Part shown: one piece after another, positions 50,586 through 59,700 of the stretch
Numbering within the stretch: position 1 is the stretch's first letter
Layout of the letters: each line of letters opens with the position of its first letter
Source: Desulfogranum japonicum DSM 18378
Lineage (GTDB): Bacteria > Desulfobacterota > Desulfobulbia > Desulfobulbales > Desulfobulbaceae
DNA: 64,000 nucleotides
Direction of reading: 5' to 3'
Assembly: GCF_000429945.1 (NCBI RefSeq)
Contig: NZ_AUCV01000002.1
Span: 186,001 to 250,000, forward strand
The notes under the pieces: generated by a model
Told to the model about the DNA's origin: nothing
What the model saw: the letters and a program-made list of their open reading frames with translations, nothing else
Databases searched by the model: none
Made by a program: the position numbers and the translations under genes

Positions 50586-51398
50586 TCAGAACAAGGAAGT
50601 GACCATCTCCTCAAGAGCCCCCTGCAATTCAGGATCATCTGTTAACGCTTCTGTAACCGCCACCCGGCAGGCATCCTGAATATTAATACCACTGCACATC
50701 AGTTTTCCTGCCTGAATAAGCAACCGGGTACTTGCCCCTTCAGGGAGCCCTGAATCCTTTAATCCCCGTGTCATATGAGCCAGCTTAACCAGGGACAGGG
50801 CCATTTTTTTGTCAACACAGCTCTCGGTCTCAACAATTCTGGCTTCAAGTTCTATGTCCGGATAATTAAATGAAAGTGCCACAAATCGTTGCCTGGTTGA
50901 TGGTTTAAGATCTTTGAGTACGCTCTGATAGCCTGGATTATAGGAAACTGTGAGCATAAACTCATCAGGCGCAGTTACTAATTCCCCTTTCTTTTCAACC
51001 GGAAGCTCCCTGCGATCATCTGCAAGAGGATGAATAACTACAGTCGTGTCTTTTCGGGCTTCCACCACCTCATCCAGATAACAGATAGCGCCTTTCCGTA
51101 CTGCGAGTGTCAGCGGCCCGTCATTCCAGACAGCCTCACCGGATCGTATCAGAAAACGGCCTACCAGGTCACTGGTTGATAAATCATCATGGCAAGATAC
51201 AGTAATAAGTGGACGCCGCAATTTCCATGCAAGATACTGCATAAAACGCGTTTTGCCACAACCCGTCGGTCCTTTGAGCAAAAGAGGGAGACGGTTCAAA
51301 TAGGCGGCTTCAGCTATTTCAATTTCATTCCCTGTTGGTAGATAATAGGGTTTTTCGAGTATCAGGTGTTCGTCAATACGATGTTCTCTATCAGGCAT
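50586..51398 (-). CDS. MoxR-type AAA+ ATPase of the CbbQ/NirQ/NorQ family
   Basis: 270 aa. Walker A LLKGPTGCGKTRFMQYLAWKL, sensor-type CHDDLSTSDLVGRFLI, Walker B CYLDEVVEARKDTT, and ADDRRELPVEKKGE, ending with a C-terminal CbbQ domain. The family powers conformational activation of partners through the VWA protein encoded next to it (12 nt away). Known partners include Rubisco (CbbQO) and NO reductase (NorQD). GGAGAT lies 8 nt before ATG 51398. Which enzyme this pair serves here cannot be told. Confidence 0.87.
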   Translation of the reverse strand: MPDREHRIDEHLILEKPYYLPTGNEIEIAEAAYLNRLPLLLKGPTGCGKTRFMQYLAWKLRRPLITVSCHDDLSTSDLVGRFLIRSGEAVWNDGPLTLAVRKGAICYLDEVVEARKDTTVVIHPLADDRRELPVEKKGELVTAPDEFMLTVSYNPGYQSVLKDLKPSTRQRFVALSFNYPDIELEARIVETESCVDKKMALSLVKLAHMTRGLKDSGLPEGASTRLLIQAGKLMCSGINIQDACRVAVTEALTDDPELQGALEEMVTSLF

Positions 51399-51562
51399 GA
51401 ACAGTAATCTCCAGAATATATATTTTTAGAAATACTCTAAGTAAATAATTCCAAAAGACAACTCATGTTTTCCAACATGATATTTGATGGTTGCACAAAG
51501 CACTAGCCATGGGTACTGTGAATTATACTCTCAATACACATTAACCTCTTTCTCTTCAAACC

Positions 51563-52423
51563 ATGTGCATAGACCTTCATACCCATTCCATTTTCTCCGA
51601 TGGCAGCCTGCAGCCTGAAGAATTGGTAGACCTCGCCCTGCATAGGGGGGTTCGTGTCCTTTCTCTGACAGATCACGATACCGTCGAAGGGCAGGCCGAT
51701 ATGATACGATATGGCTCGGAAAAAGGGCTGGAAATCATACCGGGTATCGAGGTAAGCGCATGCTATGGTAAAAATAGCGTTCATATCCTGGGATATGGAA
51801 TAGATTTTCGCAGCACCGAGCTATTAACCTGGCTGGAAAGGTTGCAGGATGGCCGTGAGGAACGCAACATAAAAATTGTGAAATCTTTGCAGGACGCCGG
51901 CATAGATATAAACCTGCAGGAAGTGAAAGAAGGTTCCGTCCAGGGCTTGACTGGCCGGCCTCATATTGCGCAATTGTTGATCGAGAAGCGTGTTGTCCGT
52001 AATTTCGATGAAGCTTTCAGGCGCTATCTTGGCAGAGGTCAACCTGCCTGGCATAAACGTTTCTGCTATTCAGCCATAGATACCATAGCCATGATCCATA
52101 ATCTTGGAGGCATTGCTGTAATCGCCCATCCGGGACAACTTGATCCCCAGGGAAAAACTCTGCCGGCAATACTGCGTGAACTTCAACTCCGCGGACTGGA
52201 TGGCGTTGAAGTCTATTATCCGTCCCACTCGAGAAAGCTAAAGAAGAAGTTATTACAGCTCTGTCAGGATATAAACCTGGTCGTTACAGGAGGAAGTGAC
52301 TATCATGGCGAGACGCGTCCCCTGCATATGATGGCCGGAGAACAACATAACTTTTGTCCACCTGATGAACTCTATGCTCCTATCCTGAAGAAAATAACTG
52401 AGCAAAGAAATAAACTCTCATAA
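51563..52423 (+). CDS. PHP-domain phosphoesterase (RNase AM / YciV family)
   Basis: 286 aa PHP metallo-phosphoesterase. Metal ligands: DLHTHSIFSDGS, LSLTDHDTVEG, IPGIEVSA, then GLTGRPHIAQLLIEKRVV, IAHPGQLD and GGSDYHGETRP. This set matches YciV/TrpH, which hydrolyses 3',5'-nucleoside bisphosphates and trims 5' ends of short RNAs. 22 nt upstream of the NtrC-type regulator, so the two may be co-transcribed. Divergent from the CbbQ-type ATPase. Confidence 0.88.
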   Translation: MCIDLHTHSIFSDGSLQPEELVDLALHRGVRVLSLTDHDTVEGQADMIRYGSEKGLEIIPGIEVSACYGKNSVHILGYGIDFRSTELLTWLERLQDGREERNIKIVKSLQDAGIDINLQEVKEGSVQGLTGRPHIAQLLIEKRVVRNFDEAFRRYLGRGQPAWHKRFCYSAIDTIAMIHNLGGIAVIAHPGQLDPQGKTLPAILRELQLRGLDGVEVYYPSHSRKLKKKLLQLCQDINLVVTGGSDYHGETRPLHMMAGEQHNFCPPDELYAPILKKITEQRNKLS

Positions 52424-52444
52424 CTACATACCCTAATAAAGCTT

Positions 52445-53833
52445 ATGTACAGCATACTCGTTGTTGATGACGAACCTAATTATCAGATTATCCTCTCTGA
52501 AATTCTTCGTGATGAAGGATATGAGGTTTTTACTGCCGACAGTGGAGTTGCAGGCTTACCCATAGTGCGAGACACTGACATTGATCTGGTCATCTCAGAC
52601 ATGAAGATGCCGGGCATGGACGGCATTGAACTGCTGGCACAGATAAAAGAATTTAATCGCCATCTTCCTGTGATTCTTATAACAGCTTTTGCAGAAGTGG
52701 AAAAAGCCGTGGAGGCGATGAAATTAGGGGCATTTACCTATCTGGCAAAACCATTTTCCAATGAGCAGCTCCTTGCCAGTGTAAGCAAAGCCATTGAACA
52801 TTATAATCTTGTTCGCGAAATCAGGCGATTGCGGGATGAAGTCACCCCAAGATCCGGCTTTGGCGGCATGATCGGTAAAAACCCGGCCATGCGTTCTGTT
52901 TACCAGCTCATCGAAAAGGTTGCTCCTACAACTTCGTCCGTATTGGTAACAGGGGAATCTGGCACAGGAAAAGAACTGGTTGCACGGGCTATTCACAACC
53001 TAAGCCCTCGAAAAGATGCCCCATTTATATCGGTTAACTGTGCAGCGCTCTCAGAGCACCTATTGGAAAGTGAACTTTTTGGCCACGAAAGAGGTGCTTT
53101 CACAGACGCAGTGGCTATGAGAAAAGGTCGTTTTGAACTTGCTGACAAAGGTACCCTTTTCCTGGATGAGATAGGGGAAATGCCGGTGTCCCTTCAGGCA
53201 AAACTCCTACGAGTCCTCCAGGAAAGGGCTTTTGAACGGGTGGGAGGGACAGTTACTCAAGAGGTAGATGTCCGCATACTGGCAGCGACAAATAAAGATT
53301 TGAAAGATGAAGTGGACAAAGGTAATTTCCGTGAAGATCTGTATTACCGCCTCAACGTTATCCATATTCATCTTGTTCCACTACGTGAACGAGTTGATGA
53401 TATACCAGCCCTGGTCGCCCACTTTATACGCAAAAACGGTCAAAGCCTTGGCAAAGAACTTGATATCTCTCCAGACGCCCTGAGGTTGCTGGTGACCCTG
53501 CCCTGGGAAGGAAATGTCAGAGAGCTGGAAAACACCATAGAGCGTGCAGCAATTCTCTGTAATGGCAACCATATTGAAGCAGGTGATGTCCAACCAGACT
53601 CAGGGGTTTTCCATTCGGGACAGGAATGGAGCAGTGGCCTGGATTTGAATCAATTCATACCTGCAAACCTTAGCCTGGCTGAAATACTCAATGGTATAGA
53701 AGAAAAACTGGTGAGGCAGGCTTTGGAAGATGCGGGGCAAGTCCAGGCCCGTGCCGCCGAACAGTTGGGTATTACGAAAAGTCTTTTGCAGTACAAAATG
53801 AAGAAATACAAAATCCAGAAAAAGAAAAAATGA
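52445..53833 (+). CDS. NtrC-family sigma-54 response regulator
   Basis: 462 aa. Receiver about 1-120 with phospho-Asp52 (VISDMKMPGMDG); AAA+ domain about 142-370 with Walker A GESGTGKE (170-177), the sigma-54 contact loop at 217-222 reading GAFTDA instead of the usual GAFTGA, Walker B GTLFLDEIG (236-244) and RLNVIHIHLVPLRER; Fis-like C-terminal helix-turn-helix (VRQALEDAGQVQARAAEQLGITKSLLQYKMKKYKI). No kinase gene is adjacent. It might pair with the orphan kinase at 359-2221; that is speculation. Convergent with nadK, 7 nt apart. Confidence 0.92.
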   Translation: MYSILVVDDEPNYQIILSEILRDEGYEVFTADSGVAGLPIVRDTDIDLVISDMKMPGMDGIELLAQIKEFNRHLPVILITAFAEVEKAVEAMKLGAFTYLAKPFSNEQLLASVSKAIEHYNLVREIRRLRDEVTPRSGFGGMIGKNPAMRSVYQLIEKVAPTTSSVLVTGESGTGKELVARAIHNLSPRKDAPFISVNCAALSEHLLESELFGHERGAFTDAVAMRKGRFELADKGTLFLDEIGEMPVSLQAKLLRVLQERAFERVGGTVTQEVDVRILAATNKDLKDEVDKGNFREDLYYRLNVIHIHLVPLRERVDDIPALVAHFIRKNGQSLGKELDISPDALRLLVTLPWEGNVRELENTIERAAILCNGNHIEAGDVQPDSGVFHSGQEWSSGLDLNQFIPANLSLAEILNGIEEKLVRQALEDAGQVQARAAEQLGITKSLLQYKMKKYKIQKKKK

Positions 53834-53840
53834 GGATCCT

Positions 53841-54701
53841 TCAACAGTGACGACAAACGAGTTGAGGAAGAGGAATATCAACCGTAGTACCACCCCAGTT
53901 GAGTTTATTACGTAAAATTGTAAAGTAGCTCTTTAAGGGAGAAGAGATGAGGCAAAGCGGCTTACTGGCCTTTTGCACCAGCAGATAGTCATTTTCTGAT
54001 ATTTTCCACTGTTGCTCACCGTCGACTATAACTTTCACCTCTCCTGCCGGAGCCAACAACTGAGTTGTAATTTTGCTTTCCGGGCCAAGCAGCACTGGAC
54101 GTGATTCCAGCATAAACGGACAGATAGGGGTTACCACAATGGTATCCAGTTCACCATGTATTATGGGGCCTCCGGCAGAGAGATTGTATGCAGTGGACCC
54201 TGTCGGGGTGGCCATGATAAGGCCATCTGAACGATAGGTGGCAATATATTCCCTGTCTGCCCAGCAGCGGAGGCGAATCATCTGGTCTGTGCTATCCTTG
54301 ACGATGACGACCTCGTTGAGCGCATAGACAGGCTCACATTTTTCACCGTCATCACCGTGGACTACCGCTGCTGCCAGCATAATGCGTTTTTCTATTCGAA
54401 AATCCCCTGCCAGAACAGTTTCCAGAGAATAATACATTTCATCGGCTGCAACTTCAGTCAGAAACCCAAGATTACCCAGGTTTACACCTAATACTGGAAT
54501 ATCGTTCGTGCTCGCCTGTCTGGCAACATGAAGCAATGTTCCGTCACCACCAAGTACAATAAGAATGTCCATATCCTCAGAGATGGTATTCAAGCTGGCC
54601 TGGATACCACGATCATCAAACCACCGCACCAACTCATGCCCAACCTGCTCAACATCAGGACTATCCGGACGAGTTACTATGCCCGCCAATCGTATATTCA
54701 C
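53841..54701 (-). CDS. nadK: NAD kinase
   Basis: 286 aa. Motifs: IVLGGDGTLLHVARQ (GGDGT), NLGNLGFLTEV, DGLIMATPTGSTAYNLSAGGPI, and TPICPF, all diagnostic of ATP-NAD kinase. Starts with GTG that overlaps the proC stop by GTGA, so it is coupled to proC. Makes NADP from NAD. Confidence 0.95.
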   Translation of the reverse strand: MNIRLAGIVTRPDSPDVEQVGHELVRWFDDRGIQASLNTISEDMDILIVLGGDGTLLHVARQASTNDIPVLGVNLGNLGFLTEVAADEMYYSLETVLAGDFRIEKRIMLAAAVVHGDDGEKCEPVYALNEVVIVKDSTDQMIRLRCWADREYIATYRSDGLIMATPTGSTAYNLSAGGPIIHGELDTIVVTPICPFMLESRPVLLGPESKITTQLLAPAGEVKVIVDGEQQWKISENDYLLVQKASKPLCLISSPLKSYFTILRNKLNWGGTTVDIPLPQLVCRHC

Positions 54702-55513
54702 GCACCAAGCTCCTTTGATCTATCTGCTGCGGCCTTGACACTGTCCATGCAGGCGGCACGCATACTGTACTGTTCCAACACCTGAATGCCACGAATCGTT
54801 GTGCCTCCCGGTGAAGTTACCTGCTCTTTTAAAACTGCTGGAGGCTTTCCACTTTCAATGGCAAGCTTAGCTGCACCATAAAAGGTATGCAGAATAAGCT
54901 GCTGGGCAACTGGCCGAGGTAACCCGGCAAGGACTCCTCCATCTATAAAACCGTCAATCAAGGAAAAAACATATCCGGGACCACTTCCACTGAGCCCGGT
55001 CACAGCATCAAGCTGGTACTCCGGAAGCTCAAGGCAACAACCCACTGCAGAAAAAATATCCTGGCAAAATTGTTTTTCATCACTACTTACTTGAGAATTT
55101 GCACTAAACGCACTGGCTCCAGCCTGAACAAGACATGGAGTATTTGGCATAACCCGGATGATTTTACTTGATTCAGGAAGACAGTTTTCCAATGCTTCAA
55201 GGGAAATACCTGCCATTATGGAAATAAGCATGTGATCTGATGTGAAACAGGGCCCGTATGCCGTAAGGACCTGTCCATATACCTGTGGTTTGACGGCAAG
55301 AATAAGGACTTGGCATGTGCGGCACAGTTCTTCTGCTGTTTCAGCAGCGCCAACACCATACGTATTACAGAGGTATTGAACACGATCACTGTCAGGATCT
55401 ATCACTTTCACCTGACCCTTTTGAAGAAGCTCGGCCTGCAACATACCCAATATCAGGGCTTCGGCCATCTGCCCTCCACCTATCAAACCTACAGTTATCA
55501 TTGTTGTATTCAC
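54698..55513 (-). CDS. proC: pyrroline-5-carboxylate reductase
   Basis: 271 aa. Rossmann GLIGGGQMAEALILGML, LAVKPQVYGQVL, MPNTPCLVQAGASAF, TGLSGSGPGYVFSLIDGFIDGGV, SPGGTTIRGIQVLEQYSMRAACMDSV. Last step of proline synthesis. Two starts are possible: GTG 55513 (AGGTGA is very close) or ATG 55501 without a good SD. Its stop overlaps the nadK start. Separated from lpxC by a strong terminator. Confidence 0.95.
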   Translation of the reverse strand: MNTTMITVGLIGGGQMAEALILGMLQAELLQKGQVKVIDPDSDRVQYLCNTYGVGAAETAEELCRTCQVLILAVKPQVYGQVLTAYGPCFTSDHMLISIMAGISLEALENCLPESSKIIRVMPNTPCLVQAGASAFSANSQVSSDEKQFCQDIFSAVGCCLELPEYQLDAVTGLSGSGPGYVFSLIDGFIDGGVLAGLPRPVAQQLILHTFYGAAKLAIESGKPPAVLKEQVTSPGGTTIRGIQVLEQYSMRAACMDSVKAAADRSKELGA

Positions 55514-55545
55514 TGGTCACCTGTATAGCTTCAATTATTCTGCGC

Positions 55546-55578
55546 AAAAAAAAACCGCCGGTTATAACCCGGCGGTTC
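55546..55578 (-). terminator. strong rho-independent terminator after lpxC
   Basis: On the minus strand AACCGCCGG pairs perfectly with CCGGCGGTT (55569-55577 and 55553-55561), followed by a run of nine T. It ends the lpxK-lpxC transcription unit. Confidence 0.9.
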
Positions 55579-55661
55579 CAGTATACTCACTCCTCAACAC
55601 CTTGTCCATGCTATGCTGTGCTTAACATGTGCTTCGTTCTACTGCAAAAAAGAGAAAGAAA

Positions 55662-56663
55662 TCACGCAGCACACGCAGGCTGCCGACCACCAACTGTTCG
55701 GTTTTTGGGGATAAGAAAGGGTTGCAGGCAGGATCCGGCGCTTCTGGTAGTGTTAACCACCTGACGAAATACTCCATCTCCCCTTTTCTGGAATTTAACA
55801 TATTCCCAGCTGTCAGGATTTTGAGCTATTGTTTCCATGAGGCCCAGATGCAGTCCATGTCCAGATCTATCTGCTTTTATATGTCCTAACACAGGTGCAC
55901 CCAACAACGCCATATCACCAATGACATCAAGGACTTTATGACGGATGAATTCATCGTCAAAGCGCAGTCCGTCTTCATTGAGAACAGAGTGTCTGTCCCA
56001 GTGAATTGCAATGGTATTTGCAAGAGTTCCACCGAGCGCCAGACCGTTCTTCCAGAGATATTCCACCTGTTCAACAAATCCAAAAGTTCTGGCAGAAGCT
56101 ATTTCCCTGGCAAAACGCTCATGATTCACATCAATGGTATAGGTCTGTTCGTTGATAAGTGCATCTTCAAAGTGAATCCGCCCACTGATCCTAAAACCAT
56201 CATAAGGTTCTATACTTATCGATTTACCGTCCTTTTCATAACTTAACGGTTTTGTGATTCGCAAAATTCGCCGCAAAGCGCGTTGTTTCACTTTTCCGCC
56301 TCTCCGCAAGAGATGCAGAAAAGGAAGAGCGCTACCATCCATAATGGGCACTTCATGGGAATCCAGATCAATTTCAGCATTATCTATACCCACAGCGCGT
56401 AAAGCAGCCATGAGATGCTCTGTTGTTGAAATTTTTGTAGCACCGTCCCCCAGAGTAGTCGCCAGGGTAGTATCAACAACATTTTCTGCCCGTGCAGGGA
56501 TGGCTGGCTTACCGGCAAGATCTGAACGAACAAAACAAATCCCGGTATTGGCTGAAGCCGGTTTAATGCTCAAATTAACGGTACGTCCTGTATGTAACCC
56601 GACGCCACAACAGCTTACGGTTTTTTTCAAGGTATACTGATGAGGCTCTATGTGAGATACCAT
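55662..56663 (-). CDS. lpxC: UDP-3-O-acyl-N-acetylglucosamine deacetylase
   Basis: 333 aa. ATG 56663 has CAGGAA at 6-nt spacing and gives the standard start MVSHIEPHQYTLKKTVSCCG (frame open further upstream is not coding). Zinc-site blocks: ISTTEHLMAAL (first His), HKVLDVIGDMALLGAPVLGH (second His and Asp) and DRSGHGLHLGLM. Also VPIMDGSALPF and ASARTFGFVEQVEYLW. Commits to lipid A synthesis. C-terminal extension of about 30 residues is Arg/Pro-rich. Last gene of a unit with lpxK. Confidence 0.95.
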   Translation of the reverse strand: MVSHIEPHQYTLKKTVSCCGVGLHTGRTVNLSIKPASANTGICFVRSDLAGKPAIPARAENVVDTTLATTLGDGATKISTTEHLMAALRAVGIDNAEIDLDSHEVPIMDGSALPFLHLLRRGGKVKQRALRRILRITKPLSYEKDGKSISIEPYDGFRISGRIHFEDALINEQTYTIDVNHERFAREIASARTFGFVEQVEYLWKNGLALGGTLANTIAIHWDRHSVLNEDGLRFDDEFIRHKVLDVIGDMALLGAPVLGHIKADRSGHGLHLGLMETIAQNPDSWEYVKFQKRGDGVFRQVVNTTRSAGSCLQPFLIPKNRTVGGRQPACAA

Positions 56664-56848
56664 ATTATATTCCTGTGGTATTTTATCTTCTATTACTAAA
56701 ATATGTTTGTTTGGAAGAAGTATTTGCAAAAAATGGTCCACAAAACAAAAAGAACCATTTTTTGTACAGGAGTACAAATTTTTATACAGAAATTCGGGAG
56801 AATAAGCAACCTCTTACTTTCTTCAAAACCACTCATTGGTCACATGGA

Positions 56849-56913
56849 CAGGTGTGTCAAAAAACACACATTTCAATAACATGCTAATAAATGTTGAAAA
56901 ATCGACACACCTG
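56849..56913. other. large inverted-repeat structure between lpxK and lpxC
   Basis: CAGGTGTGTC (56849-56858) and GACACACCTG (56904-56913) are perfect 10-bp arms, with an inner pair (TTTCAATAACAT near 56871 and ATGTTGAAA near 56891). It lies in the 276-nt gap and could be a leader or end structure. Confidence 0.5.
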
Positions 56914-56939
56914 AAATGTAGCAGTTGGACACTGTTCCG

Positions 56940-58004
56940 TCAGCCTTCCTTCTGATCCATGCGTCGTTTAATGGAGTCGAGAATCAATGTATCAAAGCCC
57001 TCATCAGGCTGTGCAGACATACGCAGGGAATATACCGGTACCGACAGTTCTGCATCGCGTAATTTTACTGCATCTTTTTCTGTCGTAATCACAAGTTGTG
57101 CCTGATTATGTTGCAGGGCCTTTTCAATCTGATTGATTTTGCCCGTATTATATGCGACGTGGTCTGGAAAGGATAATAACCCGGATATAGTAATACCCGC
57201 ACTTGCCAGGGAAGATGCAAAGGCAGATGGCCTTGCAATGCCAGCAATCCCCAGGCTACGAACATCTGTCAAGCTTTTGAAATCTATGGGTTCCCCATTT
57301 TGCGCATTCACCATACCCACTGCGCTATAGCGTGAAAAACAGGTGGGTTTACCTGGAAACCTGCGAGATAATAGATCGGCAAACATTTTAGCTCTCTCTC
57401 TGTTATCTTCCCGAACATCAGTCAACACGAACGTATCTGCTCTTTTCAGGCTACTGACTGGCTCTCTGAGATGCCCTCCGGGAAAGACCCGTGAATTTCC
57501 TGCCAAAAAATCACTGTTAAACAAGACGATATTCAAGTCACGCTGAACTGCGAGGTGCTGAAAACCGTCGTCCAACACAATTACCCCGGCCCCCATCTCC
57601 ACCGCTCTTTGTATGGGAAGCTTGCGAACTGCGCCGGTAAGTACAAACACTCCTGGAAGTTTTTCAGCAAGCAACCGAGGTTCATCTCCTGCTGTTAATG
57701 CATCAAGCTCAATATTCTTTCCATCGGATACCAGGTTCACAGCTTCCTTTGACCGGCCTCCATACCCTCTACTGACAATGGCAGGTTGCAAACCACTCTT
57801 TTGCAGTAGCTGGGCTACATGTTCGACCATTGGTGTCTTTCCTGTACCACCCAATGTAAGATTTCCTATGCTGATCACTGGCACAGATGGACGATATGTA
57901 GAAAAAATGCCCTTCCGATAACAACGTTCCCTGAGAAGCATCATGGAACTGTAAATTGGAGAAAAAGGCCTGCCAAAACTAAAATATAGAGAATTTGTAT
58001 CCAT
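56940..58004 (-). CDS. lpxK: tetraacyldisaccharide 4'-kinase
   Basis: 354 aa. P-loop GNLTLGGTGKTPMVEHVAQLL near residue 50, SRGYGGRSK, GDEPRLLAEKLPGVFVLTG, DDGFQHLAVQRDLNIVLFN, and a C-terminal DHVAYN with VITTEKDAVKL. Phosphorylates the 4' position of the lipid A disaccharide. The start is placed at the ATG of MDTNSLYFS; a hydrophobic stretch upstream in the open frame (from 58055) is not supported by an SD. Precedes lpxC by 276 nt. The remaining gap to livK (58005-58457) holds only hairpin CCATAATA / TATTATGG at 58291-58310. Confidence 0.92.
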   Translation of the reverse strand: MDTNSLYFSFGRPFSPIYSSMMLLRERCYRKGIFSTYRPSVPVISIGNLTLGGTGKTPMVEHVAQLLQKSGLQPAIVSRGYGGRSKEAVNLVSDGKNIELDALTAGDEPRLLAEKLPGVFVLTGAVRKLPIQRAVEMGAGVIVLDDGFQHLAVQRDLNIVLFNSDFLAGNSRVFPGGHLREPVSSLKRADTFVLTDVREDNRERAKMFADLLSRRFPGKPTCFSRYSAVGMVNAQNGEPIDFKSLTDVRSLGIAGIARPSAFASSLASAGITISGLLSFPDHVAYNTGKINQIEKALQHNQAQLVITTEKDAVKLRDAELSVPVYSLRMSAQPDEGFDTLILDSIKRRMDQKEG

Positions 58005-58457
58005 GGGATGAATAATGTGAGCAGAAGAAAGAAAAGCAGAACAAAAAAACACCACAATGTGTTACTAGTCAATAGTGTTCATAAAAACAACACGCTTTGC
58101 CATAACAAAAAAAACCATTTAAATTCGAACATATAACGAGAAAACCTGTTTTCCAGATTGTTTTTCCTACGAAAAACACAACTATTTTCAGCTTATAAAA
58201 GTTACAACTGGGTCCCTTTCGAAATTGACAACTGTTATTTTTAGTACAAAATTTCCACTGAATGCGTTATGAAGAGCCATCAATCGATATCCATAATACC
58301 TCTATTATGGAGAGCCACTGACAAATACTTCCCATCACAAAGAATATCTGTCATGGGCTGATTTGCATTGCTTACGGGTAGACGAGGCAAGCATTTATAC
58401 TGCATCCTCGTTTCCAGATGGATACAAACCATGTATACAGAAAAGGAGGAACATCAC

Positions 58458-59582
58458 GTGTTGAAGCCTAAATCATTGCACTCGTTTCTTGCCGCATTTG
58501 CTTTTGCAACTGGCGTTAGTACAGGTGCCTTAGCTGCTGATACCATTACCATTGGTGTAGCCGGTGCACATAGTGGCGACCTTGCATCATACGGATTACC
58601 GACCGTAAAAGCAACTGAATTAGTTGTTAACGATATCAATGAGCAAGGCGGTATCAATGGCATGCAATTGAAAATGCTTGCTGAAGATGATGTCTGCAAA
58701 CCTGAAATAGCAACCAACACAGCAACCAAACTGGTTTCTGAAAATGTGAATGTGGTCATTGGTCACATCTGTTCAGGAGCAACCAAGGCAGCATTACCCA
58801 TTTACCGTGACGCCAATATCATTGTCATGTCACCCTCCGCCACAAACCCAGACCTTACACAGAGCGGCGATTACCCCAACTTTTATCGCACCATTGCCTC
58901 CGACGATCTCCAGGCACGGACAATGGTTGATTTTGTAACCGACAAACTCCATGCCCAGAAAGTCGCCATCATCCATGATAAAGGAGATTACGGTAAAGGC
59001 CTGGCTGAGTTTGCAAAAACATTTATCGAGCAGGCCGGCAAGATCGAAGTCGTACTGTTTGAGGGTGTGACACCTGGCGCGGTTGACTATTCTTCTGTTG
59101 TCCAGAAAATCAAGCGCAGCAAAGCTGATGCAGTTATATATGGTGGCTATCATCCCGAAGCATCAAAAATCGTGAGCCAAATGCGTAAAAAACGTCTGGA
59201 AACAGCTTTTCTCGGCCCTGACGGAGTTAAAGACGATACCTTTATCAAAGTGGCAGGAGCCAATGCTGAAGGCGTTTATGCTACAGGCCCGGCCGATGTA
59301 TCACAAAATCCCCTCACGAAAAAGTACCGCCAGAAATTCATAGACCAGGAAGGTACTGATCCTGGGGCATTCTTTAACAACGCTGTGGCTGCAGCCCTTG
59401 CATTGACTTCTGCCATTGAAAAAGCCGGTTCCACCGACTCTGAAGCCATTGCCAACGCCCTGCACAATGAAACAGCTGAAACTCCTTTTGGTGCAATCAA
59501 GTTCGACGCCAGTGGTGAGCCCATTGGCATCGGTTTTATCATGTACCAGGTTAAAAACGGAGAATACGTTCAGGTACAGTAA
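58458..59582 (+). CDS. livK: branched-chain amino-acid ABC transporter binding protein LivK
   Basis: 374 aa periplasmic-binding protein. GTG 58458 is preceded by AAGGAGG at 8-nt spacing and yields a signal peptide (LAAFAFATGVSTGALA, cut near residue 28); the frame open to 58368 is not used. Periplasmic fold: TITIGVAGAHSGDLASYGLPTVKATELVVNDIN, VIGHICSGATKAALPIYRDANIIVMSPSATNP, FYRTIASDDLQARTMVDFV, IHDKGDYGKGLAEFAKTF, VIYGGYHPEAS, TGPADVSQNPLTKKYRQKF. Ligand could be a branched-chain amino acid or a relative. First gene of livK-H-M-G-F. Confidence 0.93.
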   Translation: MLKPKSLHSFLAAFAFATGVSTGALAADTITIGVAGAHSGDLASYGLPTVKATELVVNDINEQGGINGMQLKMLAEDDVCKPEIATNTATKLVSENVNVVIGHICSGATKAALPIYRDANIIVMSPSATNPDLTQSGDYPNFYRTIASDDLQARTMVDFVTDKLHAQKVAIIHDKGDYGKGLAEFAKTFIEQAGKIEVVLFEGVTPGAVDYSSVVQKIKRSKADAVIYGGYHPEASKIVSQMRKKRLETAFLGPDGVKDDTFIKVAGANAEGVYATGPADVSQNPLTKKYRQKFIDQEGTDPGAFFNNAVAAALALTSAIEKAGSTDSEAIANALHNETAETPFGAIKFDASGEPIGIGFIMYQVKNGEYVQVQ

Positions 59583-59601
59583 CGTACTATTGCTAGACGC
59601 A

Positions 59602-59640
59602 AACAATGCCTGGAGCCACTAAGTGGTTCCAGGCATTGTT
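59602..59640 (+). terminator. hairpin between livK and livH
   Basis: AACAATGCCTGG and CCAGGCATTGTT are perfect arms (12 bp) around a loop with its own inner stem (CCACT / AGTGG); followed by GCTTTTACC. It probably lowers transcription of the membrane and ATPase genes relative to livK. Confidence 0.6.
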
Positions 59641-59700
59641 GCTTTTACCGGAAAATTTTTCCCGCACTCATTTACCCTGCTCCGGAACGTAGCTGATATT

